Shown here piece after piece: positions 1 through 9,209 of a stretch of DNA of 64,000 nucleotides. Both the position numbers and the translations under genes were made by a program. The DNA is from Eopsaltria australis. Lineage: Eukaryota; Chordata; Aves; Passeriformes; Petroicidae. The stretch's first letter is position 1, and every line of letters begins with the position of its first letter. The notes under the pieces were generated by a model, which saw only the letters and a list, made by a program, of their open reading frames with translations, made no database searches and was not told where the DNA came from. The stretch is taken from assembly GCA_034509425.1 (NCBI GenBank), contig JAVTVJ010000786.1:590111-654110 (forward strand), in the 5' to 3' direction.

Positions 1-690
1 TGGTAGGTGCCAGCTTTGTTTCTTGATTATCTTAAACCTGTGGTGCAGCTCACAGACCCTCAAAATCCACTGCTAGATTTAATGTTCAGCCCTCGTGCTA
101 GTCCATCTCCCCAAGCCTCCTGCACTAACACCTGTCAATTAAATGCGATTGTTTGATTTAATTGACACGGACACGTAGATGTTGATTTTGTACAGCAGTT
201 TTTAATTGCACATTGTTCCTTGGTGGATTTTGACTGGACTATGAGTTCCAGTATTTAGAAACTATCTTGTGTTAACTAAAGACTGTATCTTACCATAGCC
301 ATGTAGCTGTATTCTGTCCTTCTACAAGATTAATTTCTGTTAGCAGTAAATATTTGGGTTGAATTTTTAAAAGGCAAAAAATTTGTAAATATAAGGGCTT
401 TGAAAAAACTCTCCTGTTGTTTTTCATATTGAAATGGTTAAGCTTGTTTGTGTCAATTTTCTTGATTTGATGGTAACAAGCATTTTCCCCTTTTTTTTTC
501 TCTCTCATCTCCCTCCCTTCCCTCCCGGAATGTTGTCCTGCTTTGCACTGTGGTTGCATGTCACGCTGGCAATGATGTCTCGGGCTTTCTGCTGTGGTAA
601 ACCATGCTCAATGACCCTCCCACGTGTGGCTCTGGTCCCATACTGCTACACTCTTCTGTATGTTTGCTTATTTGATTTTCCTTCCGAAAG
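1..690 (+). other. MBNL1: MBNL1 intron upstream of the 95-nt exon (partial)
   Basis: This is non-coding intron sequence, cut by the left window edge. It contains a long pyrimidine tract at about 488-530. A TGCATG hexamer (RBFOX-type motif) lies at 555-560. Several TGCT, TGCA and CGCT elements (YGCY, the motif MBNL proteins bind) fall between 537 and 610. The immediate 3' splice site is a modest pyrimidine stretch ending in AG at 689-690. The preceding MBNL1 exon is outside the window. Confidence 0.8.
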
Positions 691-785
691 TTCCCATGGT
701 GCACGGTGCTACGCCAGCCACTGTGTCTGCAGCAACAACATCTGCCACAAGTGTTCCCTTCGCTGCAACAGCCACAGCCAACCAG
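691..785 (+). CDS. MBNL1: MBNL1 penultimate coding exon, 95-nt alternative exon
   Basis: The translation, after a split first codon, is 31 residues starting [14 protein letters not shown] and ending FAATATANQ. It matches the C-terminal region of vertebrate muscleblind-like 1, a CCCH zinc-finger RNA-binding protein that controls alternative splicing, polyadenylation and mRNA localisation. The zinc fingers themselves lie upstream of this window. The exon is bounded by AG at 689-690 and GT at 786-787. The donor (CAG|gtttgc) departs from consensus at +3, +4 and +6, which fits an optional exon. At 95 nt it is not a multiple of three, so skipping shifts the frame of the final exon. It encodes the Ala/Thr-rich tail before the terminal peptide. 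Identity rests on my recognition of the MBNL1 C-terminus; exon boundaries follow from frame and splice dinucleotides. Confidence 0.93.
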
Positions 786-3710
786 GTTTGCTAATTTACA
801 GCTTTGTTCCTTACAGACAACTCGAAATCGGTGCTTTAATGAGCATGGGGGTTTGGATCTGACCTCTTGTTGGCCTACACATTCTTTTGGAGAGCTGCAG
901 CACAGCTTAATCAGCCCTTAGCCGCGCTCCAAAGGTGCTGCAGCTCCATTTCAGATGCTAAAAATAATTGACAGTAGAGTTTCTGACTCAGTCTTGACAT
1001 TTATGGGCCATGCTGCTTATTTCTGCTCTCAGGGATGCAAAGAGCAGGGGATAATACACAAACCCATTATTTATTTCTGTTTCTGTGGAGCCAACAGCTC
1101 CTTTCAGGACAGAACCCAGGGAAAGCCAGGGGAGTCTTTGTGCAGAGGGGTTGCAGGTTCTTACAGTCTGAGTTTAGCAGTCCAAACATGTTCTGACTCT
1201 CCTCTTCCAAGTGTTAAACAAAACCGTGTGAGCTTGGGCCACACAGAAACTTCCTTGAAACCTTTGTTCCAGCTTTGTGATTCTCTTTGGAATGGCCCAT
1301 TGCTTTGAACAGAGCTCAGTTAAGAAAATGCCCATTAGAGTCTGGGTTTGTTTCTCAATAGCCACCCCAGTCATTGCCGTGTTTGGATGTATTTCAGGAA
1401 TATGAGAGTAATGCTTTACCACGTAAGTGATTAGAAGTCCTCCCAGGAAAGCCAGAACCAATGCTCTAAAGATGAGTCCCTGGGCCAGAGGAGCGGCTGG
1501 AGCTGCACCTGAGCACAGAACGCTGTCAGAAGGGCAGATTTCTGTACAACACCTGGCTGAAAGCGCAACAATAAAAACATTTTAAAGAGCCTCCTGTTCC
1601 TCTTCTAAAAGCACATCATTTTTTGAGATTTACTGGGCAGTTAGTTGTTCATGCCATGAAGCTGTCAGTTCTGGTCTGATATGCTGGGCTTGCTTCCAGC
1701 TCAGTGGGATCACACGTGTGCCCCTTAGAAAAGGGAACTCCAGGTTCTCCTCAGCACTGTGCAAGTGTGGTGCTGTGTGTGGGATCAGCTGTGCAGGTAA
1801 ATGTCAGTGTTGAGGCAGGCTTACCTGATGCACTCAGCTGCTGGCTGGTGACTCCTCAGGACACTCAGTGCTGCAGAGTGAGCCCCAGGGCCTCTGGCTT
1901 TGAGCCTTTGCACCTTTACCTGTTGAGCACTACCATTTGTGCTGCCCCAGCTGTACGTCCCTCGTTAACCTGTCTGCTTCCTCATCTCTCAAAAACACGA
2001 TTCCCAAATGGCACCATTGCAGTGACACCTAGGCCTGCACTTCCCAAGCCTCCAAAGGGACCTGGATGTTGTAGAATTCCAAAAACAACCCAGGTTAGTC
2101 TGCTCAGCAGCTAGCACATTCTTCTCTTGAGAAATGTTTGCTGAATGAACAGGTCACTCAGGGCTTTAAACTTGGCCTAAGAATTTGTGTTTTGAAAAGC
2201 TAGGTCATGGGTGGGGCTGCCTCTGCATATGTGCCACCTCAGCAAGCAACCTCCCACGTGCCCAAAGTCCCTTAATACTGCAGTTTATTGCACCAGTTAC
2301 TTTCAGTGTGTCTCTGTATCCTGTGCACGTCCTGAGGGTTGTGAGAACAAGATAAGCCACAGAAGTCATTGTTTTTAAATCATCTCTGTTAGTAACCATG
2401 CACTTCCCAGGCAGATCACAGGGAAAACTTTGTGCTGTAGAATCTGGTCATTTCATGCCTTTCCTGCCCCGAGCCTCATAACATACTTAGTGCAGTCTGC
2501 AGCCAAACCTCCATATATACATATATAGTCATATATGTATATACCACGTGAGCAATGCTGAAGGTATTTAATGCCCCCTGGTGCCATGTGCCTGCATGCC
2601 AAAGGCTAAAGATCTGGCCCTTTATCTTGCTGGGTTGGTGTGAAGGTCCTTGGTCTGTTCCACAGCACTGTCCCTGATGCTGCTCCAGTCGGGTGCCGCA
2701 GCCTGTCCAGCAGCAGTAGGAAAACATGGTATGAGAAACTTCATTCTGCTCCAGTCCCATTTCTGGGGAGTTGGCGATGCTGTGATGAGCTGCCAGGGGA
2801 GGAGAGGGCACACGGGTGGAACAACAATAGCAGGACCTGCCCATGAGTTAGCTGAGAAGGAACCCCGCATTCACTGGGCAGATTCACAGGCCAGCCTTGG
2901 TGCCTATCAGGCAAAAGGGTCTCTCCAAGTGGCACAGCCGTTTGCGATCGTGCAAATCCATTCTGTGTCCTGGGCCCCAGCACAGGTCCCTGTGCCTGGG
3001 CACCTCTGCTCCCCTGGGCGCTGCATGGCTGCAGTGCCCCGCAGCCAGGGTCCAGTGACATCTGTTGGTGGCACTGCTGGCAGTTGGCTCCCAGTGCAAT
3101 CCTGCTTTTTTAAACTGGAAACTGAGCTGATGGGCACTTGAGGGGAGACACGTGCTGTGTCCTATTTGTGCTGCCGAACGTTTGGGGAATTGTTTCCCTA
3201 CCTGGGGAGGCTTTGCTCACCAGCAGCCACGGTGGGAAGGGCACAGCTCTTCTCTGGGTTTCCATCAGACATGAAAATCAAGCTCAGGGCATCGTAGGTT
3301 TGGCATTCAAAACCCAGGACAGTGACAGCAGTGAACACTTCACAAAATCACACTGAAATGGGGCCACTGTAGAATTCATCATCTGAGACACTGAAAGCAC
3401 AGAATTTTGTGTAGGCCAACAAAAAGGGCTATTTTCAATTACTGCACTGCATGACTTGTAGATGTTAACTTCTGTTTCCTGAACAACCAGTAATACTTAT
3501 TTGTATTGTCCATTAGTACTTAAGCCAGTGTTTTCCAGTTGTAAGTTGCTATTGTAGCACTTCAGTTGACTTTAACTTACAGTTATGATATAAAATCCAC
3601 CAACTCACAGCTGATCCTCCCTTTCCCAAACTGATGTTCTGTAGCAAATGCTGTGCCTCTGGGTGGGCTTGTTGCACGTTTCACTCATTGTTTACATTTC
3701 TTACCTGCAG
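786..3710 (+). other. MBNL1: MBNL1 last coding intron
   Basis: The intron starts GT at 786 and ends with the acceptor ttacctgcag at 3701-3710. A second good-looking acceptor (tttgttccttacag, ending 816) lies only 31 nt after the donor. An AT dinucleotide-rich stretch is at 2513-2544. I recognise no other gene within it. Open frames here, for example 1704-2114 and 2650-3141, show no family resemblance. Confidence 0.85.
2513..2544. repeat. AT-rich simple sequence
   Basis: An imperfect (TA)n / (CATATA)n tract inside the MBNL1 intron. Confidence 0.7.
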
Positions 3711-3767
3711 ATACCCATAATATCTGCCGAACATCTGACTAGTCACAAGTATGTTACACAGATGTAG
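3711..3767 (+). CDS. MBNL1: MBNL1 terminal coding exon (stop at 3765-3767)
   Basis: Following the CAG acceptor at 3708-3710, the sequence reads IPIISAEHLTSHKYVTQM then TAG. This is the canonical C-terminal peptide of MBNL1 isoforms that include the 95-nt exon, and it joins in phase 0 with the exon ending at 785. If the 95-nt exon is skipped, the same bases are read one frame over. A leading G from the previous exon then gives DTHNICRTSD and a stop at 3740-3742, matching the other known vertebrate MBNL1 tail (VDTHNICRTSD). Both frames are therefore preserved in this species. The exon continues into the 3' UTR. Confidence 0.95.
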   Translation: MPIISAEHLTSHKYVTQM

Positions 3768-4395
3768 ACATTTGATCATCAAACAGTAAGTTCCCAATGT
3801 GCTGTTGCTGTATTTTTTCTTGCTCTTACTTATGTAATTTGTTGCTGTAAGGGACAGAATGTTTTTATTTTTTAAGAAAACCAGTAAGCTCTGGGTGTGG
3901 AGGCTCTGACCCCACTGAAGGGCCATTCCCCTCTGAGGGGAGATCCCAAGAGTACCAGTGGTCACATCATGTATTAGTCTGTACATGCCCACCCAGCACA
4001 ACCAGGGTTCACTGAGGTTTGTGTTCTGCCTGTGGTGGCCCCAGCACTGACTTGAGCTGAGGGGCAGACCTGGGGGGAAGATGATTCCATCAGGTTCTCT
4101 TCAGAAAGAATGGCTTTTAAATCTCAAAATTTGGAGCCCCAACATTTCCTGGGTTTGGGAACTCGTAGTTCTCCTGTTGTTGAGAGATCCCCCCTGCAGC
4201 CATTCCATCCCAGGACAACTCCTCATTTGTGTTACCTTCCTCTCTCCTGTGTTCCCTTTCTGCCATGTTTTTATTGAATGCCTTGGCCATAATGGAATTA
4301 TGAGGATTGAGCCTTTGGCCACAGTGGGTTTGTAATCACAGCTGCTCCTTTCAGCTGGGCATAAAAGTTGTTAAACTGCTGGAGTGACGCAGGGA

Positions 4396-4435
4396 GGGTG
4401 GGATGGGATGGGATGGGATGGGATGGGATGGGATG
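4396..4435 (+). repeat. (GGATG)n pentanucleotide microsatellite
   Basis: Seven perfect GGATG copies (4401-4435) follow one imperfect copy. On the plus strand this is a series of GGG runs spaced by AT, a potential G-quadruplex. It lies within the inferred MBNL1 3' UTR. Confidence 0.95.
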
Positions 4436-4611
4436 CTTCTGCTGCCAGAGGGCTCCTGCAGGGATACAGCCAGGTAAAGCTGGGGCTGGTGTGGTCTGGC
4501 AGCAAGTCCTGGCTGTGCCAAGAACACTGTGCTCTTCCCTTCCCAGATGGATTCAGAGGCGAAGAGGCCAGATTTGGGTGAGAAGAGGCCGAGCTCATTA
4601 GCCATAGTGTA

Positions 4612-4619
4612 TGTAAATA
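4612..4619 (+). promoter_or_regulatory. Pumilio response element (TGTAAATA)
   Basis: An exact match to UGUANAUA, the PUM1/PUM2 recognition octamer, in the inferred MBNL1 3' UTR. A short motif can occur by chance. Confidence 0.4.
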
Positions 4620-6528
4620 CTGTCCAGCAGCACTGGGAACCCCTCAGCAGTGACATCACACATTGCATGTTAACGAGACGAAGCAAGACTGTGGGACTCC
4701 ACTGCACACTGTTGCCTATCTACTTTGTACATTGAATTGATATTTGTGCTGAGGTGATTTATTGTCTGAACCTGCAGCATCGTCTGCCTTTCCCAGCACA
4801 GGGTGCCCGGGGATGATGCATTTTGGGGGCTGCTCCCCACAATCACGGGCATCACCCCAGAAAGGCCGACGATGCTGCACCCAGAAATCTATTATGTATT
4901 GGTACGTCTGTAGACCAAGATATAATTTTTTAAAGTAAGTTTATTTCTTTCAAGGTTTACAAATAACAAAGGTGCACCTTGTATTTAAAATTGCCATTAT
5001 AGACAAGAGCGTGCATGCACAGTGATTTTTGTTTAAGAGTAATATTTTTAATGTAATAGATTGTAAGAAATGAGAAGAGAGGAATCTGACAGAGATGAAT
5101 GTGCCAAGCAAAACCACAACTGTGTATATTTTAAAGCACATCAATGGCTTTAAGTACCACGTTGTTAAGGATTCTCATGAAGTGCCATAGACTGTACATC
5201 CATCAGAGTATTATTTCCGCAGTGTTATTTTCAGAACCACGTTTTCACTGACTTGATGAGTACTGATCAGTCAAAGGGCACCGTTCTGTTTCAAACCAAA
5301 GCTGTCTCAGAAATGGCCAATTGCTCCTCACAGCCAGTGGGCAGCACCAGAGAGATGCTCCAGCTGTGCATAACCTTATGGACAATATTATCTATAAACT
5401 CTCCCAAGGTGATGTATGTCATATTTATGCATATTTGTGAGCTGCAAAAGGGAAAAGCCATTTCTGAGACACAGTAACAAATATTTGAGGAACTTCTTTT
5501 GCTCTATTTATAGCCTCTGTCACGAGTCACAAGGACTATAAATGTTTTGCAGAGATGGGTTTCACTTTAATTCATCAAGTCCCGCATCCGCGGCGACTCT
5601 AAACAAAGACGCAGAAGCACTGACAGCAGATGCATGACAAACCAAAATAGGACAAATGAGACGTTAATTAGCATAGAAATTGGGTGGGTTAATACTTGGG
5701 TGAGTTTTATATGTGATTTTTTTTTGTTCAGATTAACTGCTTATAGCCTTAGAAAGCCTTTACAAAATAAAAAACAAATAGATGTGCATTCAAGTTTTAA
5801 GAATGGATTCATCCAAAGGAATTCCTTTTTGTGGTTTGGATGTTGCAGCCAGTAAAGGATATTTTTGCTCTGTTCAGCCAGGGGCTGCCTGGGGCCAGGC
5901 CCCGGGTGGACAGGGAGGGAGAGGTGCGGGTTTGGTTCTAGAACTCGCCATACTCCGAGTTTACTGCGAGTTTTTATGCTTGAGAGAGATGCTTTATAGA
6001 TAAGAATGATGTGTTGATTTTCCTGATTGTACTGTACATCTATTAAAGCCTTAGATTATTACATTACGGGTTAAAACCCATACCAATGTAATTTCAATCG
6101 TGTTAAGACAGTATAGGTGACTTCACATGTTATTGTAGTGACTTACCATAGAGAATTTACTTTTTTTTTTTTTTCGTTAAAAGTGTAGTTTTTATTTCTT
6201 ACATTTATTAGCTCGTTTTCATTTTCTATTACCAGTTGATACCATTTCAGTCTATAGAATTTTGTTTTATTAGAGTTTACTGATGACTTTTTCAAAATAC
6301 AAAAAAAAAAGTAGTTTTCTTCATAACATACTCAGTTTGGAATCTACATGTAGTGTCTTATGAGTATTCGTATTATTGTTAACTAAATGATTTCTATTTT
6401 ACTGATCTAATATGACAATGTAAGTATGTCAGTCATTGTTAGTTCTTGTCTAGTTTTCATTAAAAGAACAAAGATCTTTTATATGGATATCTTATAATTA
6501 TATAATCATTGCTAAGTAAGAAGTTAAG

Positions 6529-6546
6529 TTGTTGCTATGGCAACAA
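6529..6546. promoter_or_regulatory. 7-bp perfect inverted repeat / X-box-like palindrome
   Basis: TTGTTGC, loop TATG, GCAACAA forms a 7-bp stem with a 4-nt loop. As DNA, GTTGCTATGGCAAC (6531-6544) resembles the RFX X-box (consensus GTTGCCATGGCAAC, one mismatch). It sits in very AT-rich MBNL1 3' UTR, so it could be an RNA hairpin, a DNA element or chance. Confidence 0.4.
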
Positions 6547-6884
6547 TCCTGGCAGACAATTGAGTAATATTTTGATGATTTATTTTGTTTGTAATTAGTT
6601 ATTATGAGAAAAAAAAAATCTAGTTCCTAGATATTAGAATAAAATTTATTTTCTACTGTATCCATTTCAAATGTTAAAATATTGTTTAAATATTTTTTGA
6701 AATCCCTGAATATCAGGCCTTGTTATAAATAAGCTGCATAATCAATAGATCAAGGGACTTTTTGTTGATAATCCAAATACTCAAAGTTTACGTAACAAGA
6801 ATTCTAGTGTGTGTGTGCAAACTCTTGAGGGTTGATTATGCTGCAGTTGGGACGTCGAGAGCGAAGGTTGACTTTTTGCACTTC

Positions 6885-6892
6885 TGTATATA
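6885..6892 (+). promoter_or_regulatory. Pumilio response element (TGTATATA)
   Basis: A second exact UGUANAUA match within the inferred MBNL1 3' UTR. Confidence 0.4.
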
Positions 6893-7176
6893 GTCAAAAA
6901 AGAGAGAAACCTGTATAATAGTAAGATCTTATTTTGAATAAAAATGTCTATAATTACAAGGAGTTTTGTTAAGGCTAAATAAAATGACAGGCTGAACAAA
7001 ATTGCTTGCAAAAGTGGCACAGAGTTAGCACTCCATCCCCCTTCCAAAAAGTTGCTTTGCTTTATGTGGACAGCTTGTAGTTTGCCAGGATTTTTTCAGC
7101 TGGAAAGATCTGCCATCCTTCCGAGATCTCATGACTGGCAGAATCTCCACTGGGTCAAATCTGCCTGAAAATCATT

Positions 7177-7230
7177 AAGAAAAAAAAAAGGAAAAAAAAA
7201 AAAAAAGGAAAAAAAAAAAAGAAAAAAAAG
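7177..7230 (+). repeat. A-rich tract with G interruptions
   Basis: About 54 nt of A runs (8 to 14 long) separated by single G or GG, inside the MBNL1 3' UTR. It could cause internal oligo-dT priming and false 3' ends in cDNA data. Confidence 0.85.
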
Positions 7231-7801
7231 CAGGTACTTCAGCCCATCCAGGGAATCATGGCTCAGATATTCCGTACATTATTCAAAATCTACTGCATGT
7301 TTAAAGTATCAAAATATATTAAAGATATATGCTATTCAAACCAGTTTCTGACAATTTCAGTGGTTTCTTGTTCACAAAAAAAGATTCTTCAAAACAAATA
7401 CTGACGTTCACAGAGTTCAACCATGGACAGGCAAACGGAACAGCACCCGTAGCTGTAGGGTAGGGGATTATTTTCTTGCTATAGTGGTCCTGTTCTTTTA
7501 GCAGGTGAAAAACAACCTGGGAGATGTTCCCTTTTCACGGAGAGGAACCTGCTCATCCTGTGCATGCCAAAGCTGGGAGCAGGCGGGGCCTGGGAGCTCA
7601 CCCCCATCAGGAATTCCCGAGTGTCACTCGTGCAGCCCCCGGGGCATCTGCTGGAAGGACGGGCGCGCTTGGGTTTGCTCTCACGTAACCAGACTTACTT
7701 TGCTTGTAGTTGCTCCAGTTACGTACTCTGTCCTGGGCTGCAATTTGGGTTTATGCTTATTTTATTATTACTGCTATAGTTGACCTTGCTGTATGGAAAA
7801 A

Positions 7802-7807
7802 AATAAA
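7802..7807 (+). terminator. MBNL1: Distal MBNL1 polyadenylation signal AATAAA
   Basis: A canonical AATAAA after about 4 kb of UTR-like sequence. T-rich and TG-containing sequence follows within 30-40 nt. Downstream base composition changes to mixed intergenic DNA. Confidence 0.6.
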
Positions 7808-8129
7808 GTGAAATTGCCCTAATCAAAGTTGCCTTTCTTAATTATGTTTTCCTCTACCAGGTTGGAAGTAGCTCCACTGAGTTGAGTAGGTTTGAGCGTG
7901 TCTGAGCACTTGTGGCACTGCCCATGATTTATTTGGTACTGGGGCTGTTCTGCACCAGCATGTTCCATCCACAGGATGTGTTAAAATGCCACCTGTTTGG
8001 AATATTCCTGTTAAATCCAGGGGGTAAATACAGAGCACCGGGATGCTCTGGATCAGCCCCAGCTGTCCTTACCCTCCTGTGGCAACACTTCTGAGATTCA
8101 GGGACACACTGGAACTCCCAGCCCCTCTG

Positions 8130-8450
8130 CAGGGAATTGGGGGCACAGGGACCTGAAAGTGTGGGGAATGAGGGGAGCAGGGAATTGGGGGCCCAGGGAA
8201 TGGGGGCACAGGGACCTGAAGGTGTGGGGAATGAGGGGAGCGGGGAATTGGGGCACAGGGAGCTGGATGATCAGGGAATTAGAGAACAGGAAGCTCGGGG
8301 TGCTGGGAATGCAGAGTGAAGGGAATGAGGGGAGCATGGAACTGGGGGCAAGGAATGGGGAGCAGAGACCTCGAGGTGCAGGGAAAGGGGGATCAGGGAG
8401 CTGGGGGCACGGGGAATAAAGGGAACTGGGAAGGGAGGTGCGGGGAGTGG
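8130..8450. repeat. G-rich minisatellite
   Basis: Imperfect tandem array built from GGGAATTGGGGGCACA / GGGACCTGAAGGTGTG / GGGAATGAGGGGAG modules. The left part shows two near-identical higher-order units of 48 and 64 bp, the second carrying an extra GGGAATGGGGGC module, and then decays. Open frames on both strands here are by-products of the repeat. Confidence 0.85.
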
Positions 8451-9110
8451 GGTGCAGCCAGGCAGTGGCTGACATTAGAGGGAGCCCTGTTGCCACGTGT
8501 TGCAGTTCCTTTGTCGGTTTCCCACAAATCACTGATAATCAAAAATTTTGATCACAACATCACAGCTTTAATTGATCAAAGGAAACACCGCAGGGCAGTT
8601 GTTTTCCAGGTGTCGCCTGTGACCCCCAGGACGAGCTGGCCTTTCCCAGACAGATCTATGGACACCATTTCCCAGCTCAGCAGACCCGGACCCCATTCCT
8701 GCTGGCCGAGCACCCACTCCCCTGCACTGCCTTTGCCCCCATGCTCAGGATGACACCAGCATTTCATTTATCCCCGCCTTAGCTGCCAAGGGTAAAACAA
8801 CGTGTCGAGCAGTGCCAGCGTTCAGAACTGGCGAAAACAACCCAGCTCCATTTGCCTCTGTTACTTCGGCTGCGGCTGCGGTGGCTCCCGCGGTCCCTCC
8901 CGGGGCTCCCCCAGCCCTGCGAGACCCTCGGGCCGGGTCTGTCCCGTGGCAGCGGCTCCGCCGGGCTCGGGCGAGCGAGAGGACTCCGAGCAGCAGCTCT
9001 GCCCCCGCGGGGCTAGCGCCGGAGCGAGAGAGGAATCCACAGCTCGGATGCTGAGCAGAGCCACGAGAAGGAGCTGCTGCCAAAGGGGCTCGGAAAGCTG
9101 CGGCTATGAC

Positions 9111-9209
9111 ACCTCTCGGGGATGTGACACCTCACTGCCCGTGCCACCTCTCGGGGATGTGACACCTCACTGGCCCTGCCACCCCTCGGGATGTGGCACC
9201 TCGCTGGCC
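9111..9209. repeat. 35-bp tandem repeat, about 2.8 copies
   Basis: Units at 9111-9145 and 9146-9180 are nearly identical. A diverged third copy runs to about 9209. The unit starts ACCTCTCGGGGATGTG. Confidence 0.9.

Larger units (their letters stand above)
3768..7825 (+). other. MBNL1: MBNL1 3' UTR (extent inferred)
   Basis: AT-rich sequence without coding potential follows the stop codon. It ends with an AATAAA at 7802-7807, followed by T/G-rich sequence, which I take as the distal polyadenylation site. Weaker candidates lie near 6042 (attaaa) and 6940 (aataaa). The extent is inferred from composition and poly(A) signals; MBNL1 has a long conserved 3' UTR in vertebrates. Embedded elements are listed separately: a GGATG pentamer array, Pumilio-type motifs, a 7-bp hairpin and an A-rich tract. 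Positions 7540-7690 form a local GC-rich island within otherwise AT-rich UTR. Confidence 0.65.

Noticed and set aside
2023..2093. Exon-like segment in the MBNL1 intron (gcag at 2019-2022, CAG|gttagt at 2093)
   Set aside because: It has good splice dinucleotides, but I know of no MBNL1 exon with this sequence, and joined in phase 0 it starts with a stop codon.
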